From Membranipora membranacea (Eukaryota > Bryozoa > Gymnolaemata > Cheilostomatida > Membraniporidae): a stretch of DNA of 64,000 nt. Below the pieces are notes generated by a model, which saw only the letters and a list, made by a program, of their open reading frames with translations, did not search any database and was not told the DNA's origin. Position numbers and translations under genes: made by a program. The stretch is from NCBI GenBank assembly GCA_914767715.1, contig OU612072.1, forward strand, positions 9,240,001-9,304,000, read 5' to 3'. Below are positions 11,071 through 23,039 of this stretch, piece by piece (positions within the stretch are counted from its first letter, which is position 1; each line of letters starts with the position of its first letter).

Positions 11071-14030
11071 CCAATATTATGTCTTTGATGGTAGGTTCTA
11101 AGGATTGTAATGAAGTTGTCTCCCCTGAATTTGACCCCCCTCACCACTATGCATCTCACATTGCATCATGTCTATAGGCTGTAGCAGTATTCTACAGAGG
11201 ATACTGAACATGGTAGAAATGTCGACTCAAACCCAACCATGTTGCCATTTTGGACCTAACTCTAAACACAAGTCATCATTACAAGCATTCTCTCTTTCCT
11301 CATCACAGGAGGCAGGATACATCCCATACACACTTCCTTCTCTTATGGCGCCAGAAAGACATTTCTAATGTGGTCATCCGTTACGCACAGGAATCTTGTC
11401 AATATAGTTTACCATGTTCGTTGCCTTTTAGAGCTGTGTGCCAGGGCCTTATACAACTTCCTACTACAAAACTGCTAATTAAAATTTCCTTATCAGGATG
11501 CAGATTAAAACTTTCAATAATTTCATGTCAGCTGAACTTCTTTCCATATGTCTAAGTTATCAAGACACAGCTATTGATATATATTAAGAGTCAATAGGAC
11601 TCACCCCTGGAATTGCTACGCAAGAAGGTGCTGGATGCTGAAGCAGATGATCTAAAATTCTTCTAACATGGGACTCGAACCTTTGGCTGTTTATTACACC
11701 CGTTGCCTTCATTGCTTTAGTTGTCGGTACAGATTAACGAGCCTGTTGTGCCTAATTTGAGCAGTAAACTTATTCATTAACTGTTGCTACTGAATCAAAC
11801 ACTGGATCAAGAATAACCCAATTTACCTGCATTTGAGTTTACCTGAATGCAGGCAGATTAGGTATAGGGTACCTAATCCCCTGAATGTTAATGATGACAT
11901 GTCTATGTCAGTGAAATTTAAATATGAATTGCCCAGTGTACAATTGTCTCCTAACAGACCACAGTGTTATGAATGAATGTAGAGATTTGAGAGATTTAAC
12001 AAATAGCAAATAATCAGGTTCTTGGAACAACAAAACACTCGATGATAATAGATTGCCTAAAGTAGCCATGTAATGTTGCCCTCTCCCAGGACTTATGGCT
12101 GTCATCAGGCATCAGGCTGTTATTTTCAATCATCTAACCTTGATGAAGATGAATACCACAGCACCACAGGACTCAGGATATTGTTTTCTGAAGTCCACAC
12201 ACTTTGATAGGTTATCAGGAATTCTTTGCCTGCCCAAAATGTTCCTCAAGATAGTTTTGAAGGCTCAGATTATACAATATAGATTGGTGTAGTAGGCTAT
12301 TTTATCATCAGTGAATTGAATGTCTCAAAATCGGCATAGAACCTCAGGAGCTGTCAGCCTAGTCTGATGATTGTTGTTGCTAGCCAGCGCCGCCAAAAAT
12401 TCATTCAAACTCTGCAAACAGTCTGTTTGCAGACTGTTACCAGAAAGATTTATCCTGCTTTATATAGCACACAAATCTCAAAAATGTGACAATATTATCA
12501 CAGAGTAAGGATATCCTTACTCTGTGATACTATCGTCAGCTATTATTATTCTGTTACATTATTGGCATCTAGGATAGTTCTGCTTATTAAAAATTTAACT
12601 AGCTTTGTAACAGCAATCCTCTTTTTTTATTTGTATGAGAGTATGCCTGATATAGCAACTGGTGGCTAAGTATTTGCCGTAGACTTAATAATATTATTAA
12701 GTCTGTGGTATTTGCATATGATAGATACCCATTCTCAGTGCGCAAGATTACGTTAACATGAGAAGGTTTTTTTCTGTGATGCATGCGACAATGTGATCAG
12801 GTGATCACGAACCGGGGGGAGGGGGTTGGGCTGTCGGCCGGGGGGGGGGGGGAGAAAGTCTGGGGGGCTCAGACCAGAACAAGACGCATCTTTGAAACTC
12901 TAGAAACTGCATGGTTGTCACATCAACGAAACAAATACTTGCTTTGTCTATGTCCTACAAATTGTATAGCATGAAGCTTGTTAGCGTGTATAGGCTTGAT
13001 CCAGGCTAGCCTGGGCAGTATCAAATGATTTTTATCAATGGAACTTTTATTCCATGCCCCACAATTACGGACCAATCAAAAGTATCTAGCTGGGTTCTTA
13101 CTGATAATTAATCAACCCTCAAACAGTAATCAGGCACACTTATTACGTCTTAATCTGATTGGATATCAGATAATTACAGTACCACAGCATAAACGACAAC
13201 ACTCAGACCAAATCGATTCCAAGTCTTAAATTTACCACCTCCCAAATATATCACACAGAACTTAAACTCAGACCACTAAATTATATCACAGATATACTGT
13301 GCCCAAATGTTCTGATCCTATTATTAGCACGAGCGACATATTTTATCAGGAACAATTATAATTGACTAGGAGAGAGGCAGGAATCTGGGCAGCCCAGACT
13401 AATTGTCCAACAATAATTGAGAACTACCGGTGCCAATCACCTGTTAGCTGTAGACTATGGCCCTAAACAGCTGTTTCCCTAGCCTTGTCAGGCAGCGACA
13501 TTTTTTGTTTGGGGGTGTTGTGATTTACCCCCAAAACAGCAAAATTAGCTGGTTGACAAGGCTACTAATTCCATGTATCTCCGGTACTGAGAACATATGA
13601 ATTGCCACTAGTACTTCTTAATCCGCTAAATACCTTAATTACTTTTATTAATAATTATTGTGTCTGGCGACCACACCCAACACAACAAAAGAATACAAAT
13701 GAATTGCAATGAATCGCAATTAGGAGATTTAGTAGTTATAAGCTACATGATTAATAATTTCTAACAGTCCAATTTTGTTGATTTAAGTTTTACATCATTA
13801 CCCATCTAAAACTTTGATAGTTGTACGAAACAACCTGTCTTCGCAGAACTCACCCCCTCCCCCCCCCCCCTCCCGGCAAAAGATGTACAACAACCATCAG
13901 GACGTTACTGTCTACAAATTTCACAGCTTTGTTTTGTCAGCGATAGTAGCAAATCCATTCGTCGAGTCAAGATGACGCTTATGGGTATAGCTAGATTTAT
14001 TCCTTTTTAGGCGCATGACCTGACGTAGAG
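11071..14030. other. Intergenic sequence, no gene seen
   Basis: AT-rich sequence with poly-G at 12840-12852 and poly-C at about 13859-13870, a diverged family 1 hairpin arm at 11815-11862 (ACCTGAATGCAGGCAGATTA), and the perfect palindrome at 12496-12529. Open frames here are short and lack paired splice sites. Confidence 0.4.
12496..12529. repeat. Perfect 34-bp palindrome
   Basis: A gapless self-complementary sequence centred between 12512 and 12513, with core AGAGTAAGGATATCCTTACT. The same half-motif occurs at 3333-3413. Confidence 0.85.
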
Positions 14031-14035
14031 GATGT

Positions 14036-14145
14036 CAACCAATCACAGATATAAAAGCATGTGTACTGGGTTGATGTTGTGCTCCCTCAATGCTGCAATG
14101 TCAGCAGTGAAATACTCAGGTTTACAGTTAGAGTAATATCACAGG
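14036..14145 (+). promoter_or_regulatory. Candidate TATA promoter with a first exon and donor
   Basis: A CCAAT box in AACCAATCACAG (about 14038-14047) is followed by GATATAAAAGC with TATAAAAG at about 14050. About 30 bp on, a transcript could start near 14080 and run to a donor CACAG/GTAACC at 14145/14146. No plus-strand coding exon is visible for 20 kb downstream, so the gene served is unknown. It could feed the NHL gene at 36.6 kb only through a very long intron. Confidence 0.3.
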
Positions 14146-17100
14146 TAACCACCTGTCAAGGGGAGCCCAGCGAAGAAAGTTCTTAGCTATTAGTGTGAGA
14201 AACCAATGGTTCCTTCAAGTGCGACAGGTTGCAAGTTTTGCCTGTTGTGTCGTTGGCTGTCAGCTAAGGCTCAAATGTATCAATAAATATCAGATGGCAA
14301 TCCATTTACAAGAGTATTGTGATAATCATGGACTTAGATATGGTATTTTTTGAGATATTAAAGTTAGAGAAAGAACATACCTGCCTGTACCTGCTTGTTT
14401 TCCCAAGACTATCCTTGCCTGACTTCTAGCTTCAAGCTTCAAGCTTCAGGCTTCAAGCTTTCAATTCAGTCCTTAACACTTAAACGTCAACAGCAAAACC
14501 ATAGAGCTACCAACACTTAGAATACAATGACAGTCAGCTAAGACTAGCGTTATGATAGAAGCTAAACTAAACACAGTGACTGTGCCCTCTATAATATACA
14601 CTGTGAGAATGTGCTGTGTAATCAGTCACAGTATAAATGTATAAATGTTCTGCACTGCCAATTTCGCTCAGTGAATACAATTCTATAGGCCTAACAGAAT
14701 ATGCATTATACCTTGTTCAAATAGGCTTTTGTTCCTCAAATCAATGAATGTATTTAGAGTTTAGACTGTCTCTCAATATTACAATGCAACTTCACTTTCC
14801 TATATTTTCTTGTTGGTCAGTATGGTCAATCACAAATAAGGTTTAACCAAGGTTTAACCAAAGATTATAAATACTGTGGTGATCTTACCACTTACTATTT
14901 TGCCAGCGACTAAACGCCTGGTAGGTTAACTATATGATAGCTGAGATTATGGGTGGAGTTTCACTGATGTAGTTGAGTACTAGAGTATGGACCTGAGTTT
15001 TCATGTTATAACGCTAAGCTCAATCTAAAATAGAGGCCCCATCATTCATGCAGATGGTTGGGTAATTTTTGCTTAGCATATGTATAGAAGAGACATGTCC
15101 ATATGGCTCTATGAACTGGACACTTTTTGGGCCGTCTCTATAGACACATTTACTTCTTTAATTGGAGCAAATGTTCTCAAGTAAATATCTTGATTGAGGT
15201 GAATGGTAATATGATTATTTTCATGGTTCACAAAAAGATTTTGTGGGAGGGGGAGGGAGAAATGAAAGCTGTTTTTGGGCTGTTTTTATTTAGTTTTCAG
15301 CATGTGAATGACAAACTACATTAATCTGACACCTTCCTTTGGTCAGCTTAGAATGACTGTTGGTCATAGGAAACATTTGTTTGATGTAAGGGCTATCTAG
15401 TATTGTGTGTACCTAGTCTAACTCATCTTACAAAGCAATGTTAGCCACTAAATCAAATATATCTGCAAAATCCATTGACTGACTGCATGAATAAATGCCT
15501 AGACTGTGGCCCAAATGTCCTTGTAACACACATGAAAAAAATCAAGAGGTTTGCATGAACCATTCTTGGGTAAATCTGAAATAAGGGAGGCTATGTCTGC
15601 AGAAAGAAACCATTGCTCCATTGTAATCTTATATAAACAGAGCAAGCGAGCGCATCAGCCTAAAATGAAAAGACTAGTTTTCACGCTTGAGTTACTGTGG
15701 ACAGGGAACAGCGGGAGTGTCACGTCATAGTCATTGGTTTAACTGTTGATTAACTGCATCATAAATTCCAATAACAAATTTCAATATTATTTGTCAGAAT
15801 ATAGATTAATTGATCAGTGATTGTAAGAAGGCATAGAAATTGAAGGCTGTGCCAGCATCCACTTATTAATCAAAATAGTGATGGGAATTTAGAACTAATC
15901 AGACTTTATGTTCAATGAACCTCTCAAATCCCAAATTAGCTCTTTTTCTATTGATCACTTGAAGGGTTGGTTTTTGTACACTTTATTTGCAGCACAGCAC
16001 AGGCAATAGAAAGAGATTAATTGAGTATGCAAACATGGCTCTAGGTAGAATTATTCTAAATAAAAGTGATATTGTTATATGCCACTATTGAGGGTGGCAT
16101 GTCTCGCCCTCCCAGTTATAAACAAAAAAATAATGGAAATTAATAAATTCTTACAGGAGTTGTCTTATCTATACGCAGTAGCACACAACTCCTTGTAACT
16201 ATCAAAGAAGAAATGCTATGGGATAACTAAACTGGTTCTTTCAACATATATCATGGCCACCAGGGAATGCAAAGAGTATCCCTCTATGCTTCTCAGTTTC
16301 TCTCAGAGATCAGATGACAAAGGTTTCGCCCGAACTAAGGCTTCCCTGGTGCATCATGGGAAATAGCCTTTTATATTAAAAAAATGTCAACATGATTTCA
16401 AACTGCTAATATATTAGCCTGGGATTCAAGACAACAATGAGGCTTTATCCGTATTTATGGGTTGTTATGGCTATTGCTTCTGCCCATGTCTCACTATGGT
16501 GCATTTCTGAGGAGCTCCATGTGCTGTTTGTTCATTTGTACTGAAGTAAGGCTACGTGCATCATAGGAATACCGATTTATTTGTCAAAATCAAAGAGAAT
16601 TCAAACTGCTAACATTCATGACGGAAATAGAGAAATGCAAACTTCTGAAAAAAATTGACCGAAAATGTGAAAGTTTATCCACAGTATTGAAATTTCCGTT
16701 AGGGAAGCCAACATGCATGTTTGTCTCTCCGCTGCGAAGTCAGATCACAAAATGATCACGGAAATGGATTAGTTGTGTATCAAATTACAATGGCAAGTGC
16801 AAAAAGTTTTGATAAAAAATCTCCAGGGTGATATAACGCAGCAAAGAGGCTGCTAACATTACGTTATAGACCAACTTGTCATTCATCCGCTTCAACTTGC
16901 TTCCAATATATATTTTAAGAGAAATTTGGGATATGATTCATTTGCATATCCATTTTGGCAGAGCACACTGAGGATGGAGAACGCAAACTTAGACAGGACG
17001 GTCGTAGGCACGGATGACAAGTATAAATCTCTACTGATACCTTTGCCTCTGGCTGATCTCAACACAATCATATCCATCTGCAACATTCGGACACAATGTC

Positions 17101-18100
17101 GATAGTTATTTTACTTTTTATTTTTGGTTTTGTATACGGTGACCTAAAAATTCTTTGCAAAAAAAATGCGTTCTGTTCTTCTTGTAAATAAAAACAAAAG
17201 TTTACGTAAATACTCAACTGATCGCTGAATCAGGAGCTCTTTCAATGAGAATGAGCAAACTACGCTAGTCAATATGTCGCCATCACTTCGCCCTAATCCT
17301 TTACTGTCCCTCAATTCCAAAGACAGGGCTAGTAACTGAGGTAACTCAGTCAGTCAACCAGCAAGGAATCAATCAATCAATTATTGGAGATAAAAATTAA
17401 GCTACTACCCACCTAACCTAAGGAACCTGTCTTGACAAGCTTGTCAAATATTGACAAAGCTTGTCAAGACAAGCTTCCACCTAAGCAGCTATCCAGCCCT
17501 TTAACTCCTTGCTAAGAGTAAGTGTAAGACTACTTACTAGTATCTAGTAGTAAAAAAATACTCACATCACCATCTTTCTTTGGTTCAAAACTCACTCACC
17601 AGTCTTCTTCTCATCAGGCCAGATGTTTTTTATACATGCTGTACCTGTCCAGTCTTCAACCCACTCATATGAGTAAAACATACAGTTAAGCTTATTTGGC
17701 TTCATCATAAAAAGAGTATAAGGAATTTGTCCAGTGCTTGCTTGAACACTTTCAGTCTCTATTCTACTGTCAAAACCACTCGGTTTGCCTCATAATAGTT
17801 GAGCAGGAATGTAATTTGGAGGATAGTGAGGGATTTATGTAGTTTTCAATAACAATTCAACTTGAAATATATTTTAAATGATTTATAACTAAATATTTTA
17901 ATGGAAATATTGAGAATTGAGAACAAATAAAAATTGAGAAAATGCGAGACAATTTATTGAAGGGATATATTTTCTCAATTTTGAGATAGTAGAGTTGTCC
18001 ACTCTGGCAGGATTCTCAATTTTCTCAATTATTCTCAATTTTAGGTGAAAGTATAGTGGATCAGGGGCGTATATTCTAAAAAAATTCACTCACTGACTTT
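14146..18100. other. Intergenic sequence, no gene seen
   Basis: Contains an imperfect direct repeat (about 16330-16420 and 16540-16620, sharing GTGCATCAT and TTCAAACTGCTAA), a hairpin at 17427-17472, and an AT-rich tract with repeated ATTCTCAATTTT (17890-18050). One minus-strand frame at 16892-17086 starts right after a possible acceptor, but has no partner exons. Confidence 0.35.
17427..17472. repeat. Inverted repeat GTCTTGACAAGCTT
   Basis: GTCTTGACAAGCTTGTCAA and TTGACAAAGCTTGTCAAGAC face each other across ATA, with one extra base in one arm. Function unknown. Confidence 0.5.
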
Positions 18101-18333
18101 TCAGAGATGAGCATAATAATCGGGCGCAGCCCGATCCACACGCCGTGGGCGTGGCGGGGCGTTTAAGCGCCCTCCCACCACGGAAATATTTGCATATCGG
18201 TAGCAAAATAGTGCAAGCAGAGAGGTATTTCAATAGCTCACTGAGCTGTTGGGTACTTTCAGAAAACAACTCAATAGGAGTAGAAGATTACGGTAAAAAT
18301 GCTCCAGTTATAAAGCACCCATTTGAAAAAAAA

Positions 18334-18399
18334 CTGACACTGATGGGATTCGAACCCCCATTATTAAGTGGACGCTCTACACACTGAGCTATTCAGCCA
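18334..18399 (-). pseudogene. tRNA-like sequence (pseudo-tRNA or SINE head)
   Basis: Read on the minus strand it has a canonical box A, TAGCTCAGTGTGTAGAGCG, and a perfect box B, GGTTCGAATCC, spaced as in a tRNA. The anticodon arm is short and the acceptor stem pairs only in part, so it is unlikely to be a working tRNA. It faces a tRNA-Phe fragment 40 bp away on the other strand. Confidence 0.55.
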
Positions 18400-18436
18400 C
18401 TCACGGATTTCCGTGGGCCGTGAGTGCTAATATACG

Positions 18437-18503
18437 CCACTGTAGTGGATCTCTGGTTAGACTGAAGATCTAAAGGTCCCTGGTTCGCTCCCGGGTTTCG
18501 GCA
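18437..18503 (+). pseudogene. tRNA-Phe (GAA) pseudogene, 5' half replaced
   Basis: From GTTAGACTGAAGATCTAAAG through CCCTGGTTCG and CCCGGGTTTCGGCA the sequence matches the 3' two thirds of animal tRNA-Phe: anticodon stem, loop TGAAGAT with anticodon GAA, variable loop, T arm, 3' acceptor strand and discriminator A. The 5' acceptor strand and the D arm are replaced by TAGTGGATCTCTG, which cannot pair. The T loop reads TTCGCTC instead of TTCGATC, so the universal A58 is lost. This looks like a retroposed tRNA fragment or a SINE head. Confidence 0.8.
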
Positions 18504-19439
18504 AGCACACATATCCTGGTGGCTGGTTCGTTTTGTCTTACCAGTCTTAAGAAAAAAAAAATCACTGATTTGGAAAACACAGGCATTTGAAAACAATGTA
18601 TCAACCCCCCCCCCCCCCCAGATAGATTAAGGTTTCTTCCATGGCAATAACTAATTAGTTTTTCCATATGTTGGATCATTACCACTTGTGTAAATATGTG
18701 TAATTAGGCGTAATGATATTGAGGTTTATATTTCTGAAATGTATTTTAGGGTGATGATTTCTTCTTCCATGGAGCTCAAGGTGTGGAGATTTGTAGATTC
18801 TCCGAGAAGAACTCAAAAACAACCAAATAGCCTGATTTGTGCCCCCTTCTAATAGGTGATAATGTTTCATAACTTGGACGATGCGGGTCGGTGTGGGTTT
18901 GAAATATAGAGATTAGGTTTGTTAAGAATTAATTTGCATTATTGTCAAATATGAAAAACTATCAAATGACAATTGCTCTTCACCGAATAAAATTTAGATT
19001 TCAGATCCAATTTAGAGTTCAAATGAAAATGGTGATCTAGGAAGAGCATATGCAGGGTGTGTGATGCTATGTGTTAGGAGTCCAGTGCTTCTGCATCAAT
19101 CGTTATCAACTTGTCACATATCATCTCATCTCATGGCTAAGGCCATGATGACACAATTTTTCAATCTCTGTCCTAGACGCACATTCATCTCAGCCGACTC
19201 AGCCAACATTCAACCACGACGAATATTCTGTGAATGGACGACAGGTCAGAAATCGCCGACAATTTAGTCGTATCTCATGCTGCCAACCTAGCTCCGTAAG
19301 ATGTCAAAACACATATTTTTTACCTGAACAATCCGAGTTAAAAATTGACGTAGAGCTAAGCGAAATTATTAACAACCTATGTGATGCTATCCACCCAAAC
19401 TGAACATGATAGTTATAGTACGAATAATCAGTATAAAGC

Positions 19440-19690
19440 TAAAATTAATGCTCTGAGCGGAACGAGCCATTGTCTGAAAAAAATACAGCAGCGAGCAATT
19501 GAGAGAGCTATATGTAATATGCATACAAAAACCTCGTACCATTAACGAGGATTCTATTAATCTTACAAAAAATCAACATAGTGGAAAAGTTCTCCCGTGT
19601 AAACAGCTCAACCCATCGTAACTTTGCATACCAGCACAATGTTACCGAGAAAGATTTAGATGTTATTAGTAAAAGAGGCGCTGCTTTTGG
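19440..19690 (+). mobile_element. Decayed non-LTR retrotransposon C-terminal fragment
   Basis: Translation near 19470 gives KKIQQRAIERAICNMHT, which resembles the region after the reverse transcriptase of CR1/L2-type LINEs (LQKIQKRAIR type). The rest is interrupted by stops and frame changes. A family call is only tentative. Confidence 0.35.
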
Positions 19691-20428
19691 TTTTTAAACG
19701 CGGGAGTTAGACAACGGAAAAGTCTCACGGTTTACAACATTTTATTGAAGCTTGCCTGTAAGCAACCTGAAGTGCAGATGTGTCTCACTTCTTTCACTTT
19801 CACTCAACCTGTATTGCTGATTTGCCAATTGCATGTTTCTAACTCCAATTCGCCCATTAAGGTCAATCAAAATGTTTAGCTGCCAGGTTGAAATGGCATG
19901 AGCATATTTTGACCCGGCAAGGTTAGTCATTTCACAGAATTACCCTTATTATTGTCCGGTTTCTATACCTTGCCTGTTTATGGTTTGCACAGGTTTCGAT
20001 GATCTCAGCACCAGTATTTTATCTCAAAATTTGAAATCCATTTTTAATGAGTAGAGATGTTTGTTTGTTGTATTTATAATTCTCTCTCAGCAGATGTAGG
20101 GAGATAAAAAAAAGTGCAAGTTTCTAAAATTAAAAACCCCTTGGATGTTTCAAGCAGCAATCTTTATTGTGTCTGTTTGCATAGGTATAGCAGTTCATGT
20201 CAATGGTCTCTGACAGGGTGATGATATTAGAGACTGCTATAATTATCATTATTACTGCAGATCACTCAGAGTTCTAGTTTCTGACTTTATTTTAGTACTG
20301 CTGTCTGCTGGTCCCAATGCAAGCAGGCAGGTTTGTAAACATACTATAATGAATCACCACATGGACTACCTATCATCTGCACAAACTTCATATAGAACAT
20401 GAGGCCATTTTTTTAGCTTCATTATACA

Positions 20429-20439
20429 TTTATTTTATT
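20429..20439 (-). terminator. Overlapping poly(A) signals
   Basis: Two overlapping AATAAA hexamers on the minus strand lie 16-26 bp after the tentative stop codon at 20455 of the secreted-peptide gene, which supports that 3' end. Confidence 0.45.
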
Positions 20440-20454
20440 CATCTTGATTTGATG

Positions 20455-22990
20455 TTATTGTCTACTAGTACATCTAGGAAGAGGTAGAGGTAGTGTGAGA
20501 TAAATCTGCAATCTATTCACAGCAACCACTTATATATATATTCATATTCATATCAATGACAGCAACATACTTTTGGATCATCAATGCAAAAATAATCACC
20601 ATAGTTTCCAATTTCAGCCTCACAATCTCTCTCGCAATTATCCACTCTGAATGAACAATCAACTACAACAAAAAACATCTTTTGTCATCAATAATACCTT
20701 GGTTCCGATCTTTAAAGTAATCATCAATTTTAGCATGAGAAATAAGCAAAGAAAAGCTCTATATAACGCAACATTAACTTTTAAGAAACCTACAATATGT
20801 TAATCAGATTGCAGAACTGCCCCTTTTCTCTGTGCTGATTTTCTTCTTTTTTTAATTGTATTGCCCCTAATGTGATGATACACCGCTAACTGATTCACAA
20901 ACAATCGTATCACTGTTAATAAAATCTTACCTGTGAATGGGGCGGCGAGAGAAGATCTCCAGAGCATAGCAAGGCAAATCAATGCAAGAGTCAAGGTATG
21001 TAACATTCTAGTCATCGTCAGTGATATCCGGTTAGTCTAGATATGCAGTTTTAATTCTGTAAAAAAGAAATGAACAACAGTCAACATACACAATACATTT
21101 ATTATACAATGAAAACTCTGATAAATTACACTCACATGCAGAAGAAAATCAGAATCAATATGAGACAATTTAAACATCAATGTGCATATTAGAGTCAGAT
21201 AAAGGTTGATTAGAAGATAGTTCATGCTCTTCATTCTATAAAAAAATTTAGATTAAATTTTAGTCTTTATTCTGGCTGATTAAAATTATTAAATCACAGT
21301 AGCTGGAGTATGTGAGGGGAAAATCTCGCTACAAATTCTCAGTTAGACTACAGAATGTTTGTGATTCCTCTTGCGTTCAACCATCATGGGGCGCTTAAAC
21401 TTCTGCCGCCACTCAGGCAAATTTGATTGAGGCTTTAATCTTAGAATTGTCACCTGATGGGCAAATAATTTGCAAAAAACGATCTTCAAAATCATGGTGT
21501 GAAATTTACGCACTAGCTGATAATATCATTAATTTCCACTAGTAAGTTGGTAACTACATCACATGATACGGTAAATAATTAATTTCAGGTGGCGTAATGG
21601 TGAGAATTGGCACTTCTCAATCTGAAGGTAGCAGGTATAAATCCCCGTCACTAACCATGCTGGTAATGGAGGCTAGCTGTTCATACACTACCCTAGCTTG
21701 CGAACCCTTAACTCGTGCAAGGGTGCGCTACAAAGATATTTTCATTGGCCCCTAAAGGGGCATTGTTTAGCTTATAAAGTGTATAATATGTGCATCCTGA
21801 TAATATTATATTATCATATCAATTTTATTAGGAACGAAATGAATTTTTTATGACAAACTATTACCAGCATGAATGCTAGTATTTATTTTTGCTCCCATTG
21901 AAAATATTTTTGAACTAAAAGAGCTATATGGTGAGACAGATAATTATTTAAAAAAATACATTCATTTATTTAAAAGTCAATTTTAAATTTTGTGATTATG
22001 CTGTGGTTGATGATACATGGAGCTTTTTTCCCATTAAGAGGCTGTCATTGTGGCTGTCAAGTTAATACCTTGTTTGCTGTTAACAGAACATTAGCAGCAA
22101 TAAGAAACAAGCCGTTTACAAAATATTGCCAGCTGTTACAAACAATGATATCATGGCCAAAATCAACGTAGTTCAGAGAGAGGTTTAACTTTTATTTTGG
22201 TCTGATTACAACTCCATCACCTAACTAAAAGACAAAACATCCATAACAAATAATTTACTAGATTTTTTCTAATTTTCTTATATTTGGAGTTGCTCCGCCG
22301 CTACATTTGAGATCTAAAGAAAAGTTTTGCCGATGTGACTTGCACATGTCTGCAGTCACCAGCATTGAAAATAACAAGAACATTGCAGTCAACTTATTGA
22401 AAATAGCACAGACCCGGATGAAAAGAAACGACTTAATAATTGAGCCGCCTTTTTTATCATGCTATTGCAGTGCACAGTCAAAGCAAGGATAAGAAGAACC
22501 CACTCCCACCCCTCCTGTTGGGTGCTTAAATCATTTCTCACAAGTCAGCATCAACTAATTTGCTACCCCTGTCTATAGAGTAAGCAAGCAGTTTAGGCAG
22601 TTGATAATCATGGGCCCCTAGGACTACATGCCTTTGTTTTTCCAATGTCCAGTATATCAACCACCGAAAAAAAAACTAGAAATTGGCAAAGTGAGGTCGT
22701 TAATGTCCCATAGAGCCAATTTAGGTCATCCAGCACTGCGTAAAATAGCGATAAGAGCGAACAGATTTATTCTTGGGTCAGCAAGCTGGCTACATAACAA
22801 TGAGCCTGCCCCAGTGTTAATATTAGACTCAGCCTGTGCTATGAAACGGTAATTATATTCCTATATATGATCAAATAAAAATAGGTCTGCTTCATTTATC
22901 AATACTGAGAGAACTGAATCTAGGACAATGAGATAAGACTATCCACATAAACTCACCTCCTCTGATTGCTGTGCTGTGCTAAGATACTGT
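20455..22990 (-). CDS. Small secreted cysteine-rich protein, unrecognised family
   Basis: Minus-strand gene model. Noncoding exon about 22990-22957 (donor GAG/GTGAGT); exon 21235-21136 (acceptor TATAG, donor CAT/GTGAGT); start exon 21056-20931 with ATG at 21015; exon 20662-20571; a tentative last exon 20505-20455. The N-terminus (MTRMLHTLTLALICLAMLW, then SSLAAPFT) is a clear signal peptide. The next exon joins in phase 1 and gives VDCSFRVDNCERDCE with four cysteines in 30 residues, ending CIDDPK. The tentative last exon adds 16 residues with one more cysteine and a stop. Two overlapping AATAAA signals follow at 20429-20439. The exon at 21136-21235 has its own ATG and a hydrophobic 33-codon frame, but it runs into a stop 2 codons into the next exon, so in this transcript it would be an upstream ORF. 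The signal peptide, phase match, TATA box and poly(A) signals make a real gene likely. Function is unknown. Confidence 0.5.
21588..21790 (+). mobile_element. tRNA-derived SINE-like element
   Basis: Begins with GGTGGCGTAATGGTGAGA (box A-like), followed at tRNA spacing by GCAGGTATAAATCCCC, a box B with one change from GGTTCAAATCC. A body of about 130 bp follows, with a hairpin GGCCCCTAAAGGGGC (about 21748-21762). It lies in the first intron of the secreted-peptide gene on the opposite strand. Confidence 0.5.
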
Positions 22991-23017
22991 TGTGTTGTCT
23001 GCAGATGTTTCAGCAGC

Positions 23018-23024
23018 TTATATA
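23018..23024 (-). promoter_or_regulatory. TATA box of the secreted-peptide gene
   Basis: TATATAA on the minus strand within CTATATAAG. A start about 30 bp downstream would be near 22990, and a strong donor (GAG/GTGAGT) follows at 22957/22956. This makes a 34-nt noncoding first exon. Confidence 0.5.
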
Positions 23025-23039
23025 GTGCAGATTTCATCA

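Noticed and set aside
19742-19930. 62-codon minus-strand frame as a further exon of the secreted-peptide gene
   Set aside because: No cysteines, no acceptor in matching phase, and it lies beyond the tandem AATAAA signals at 20429-20439.
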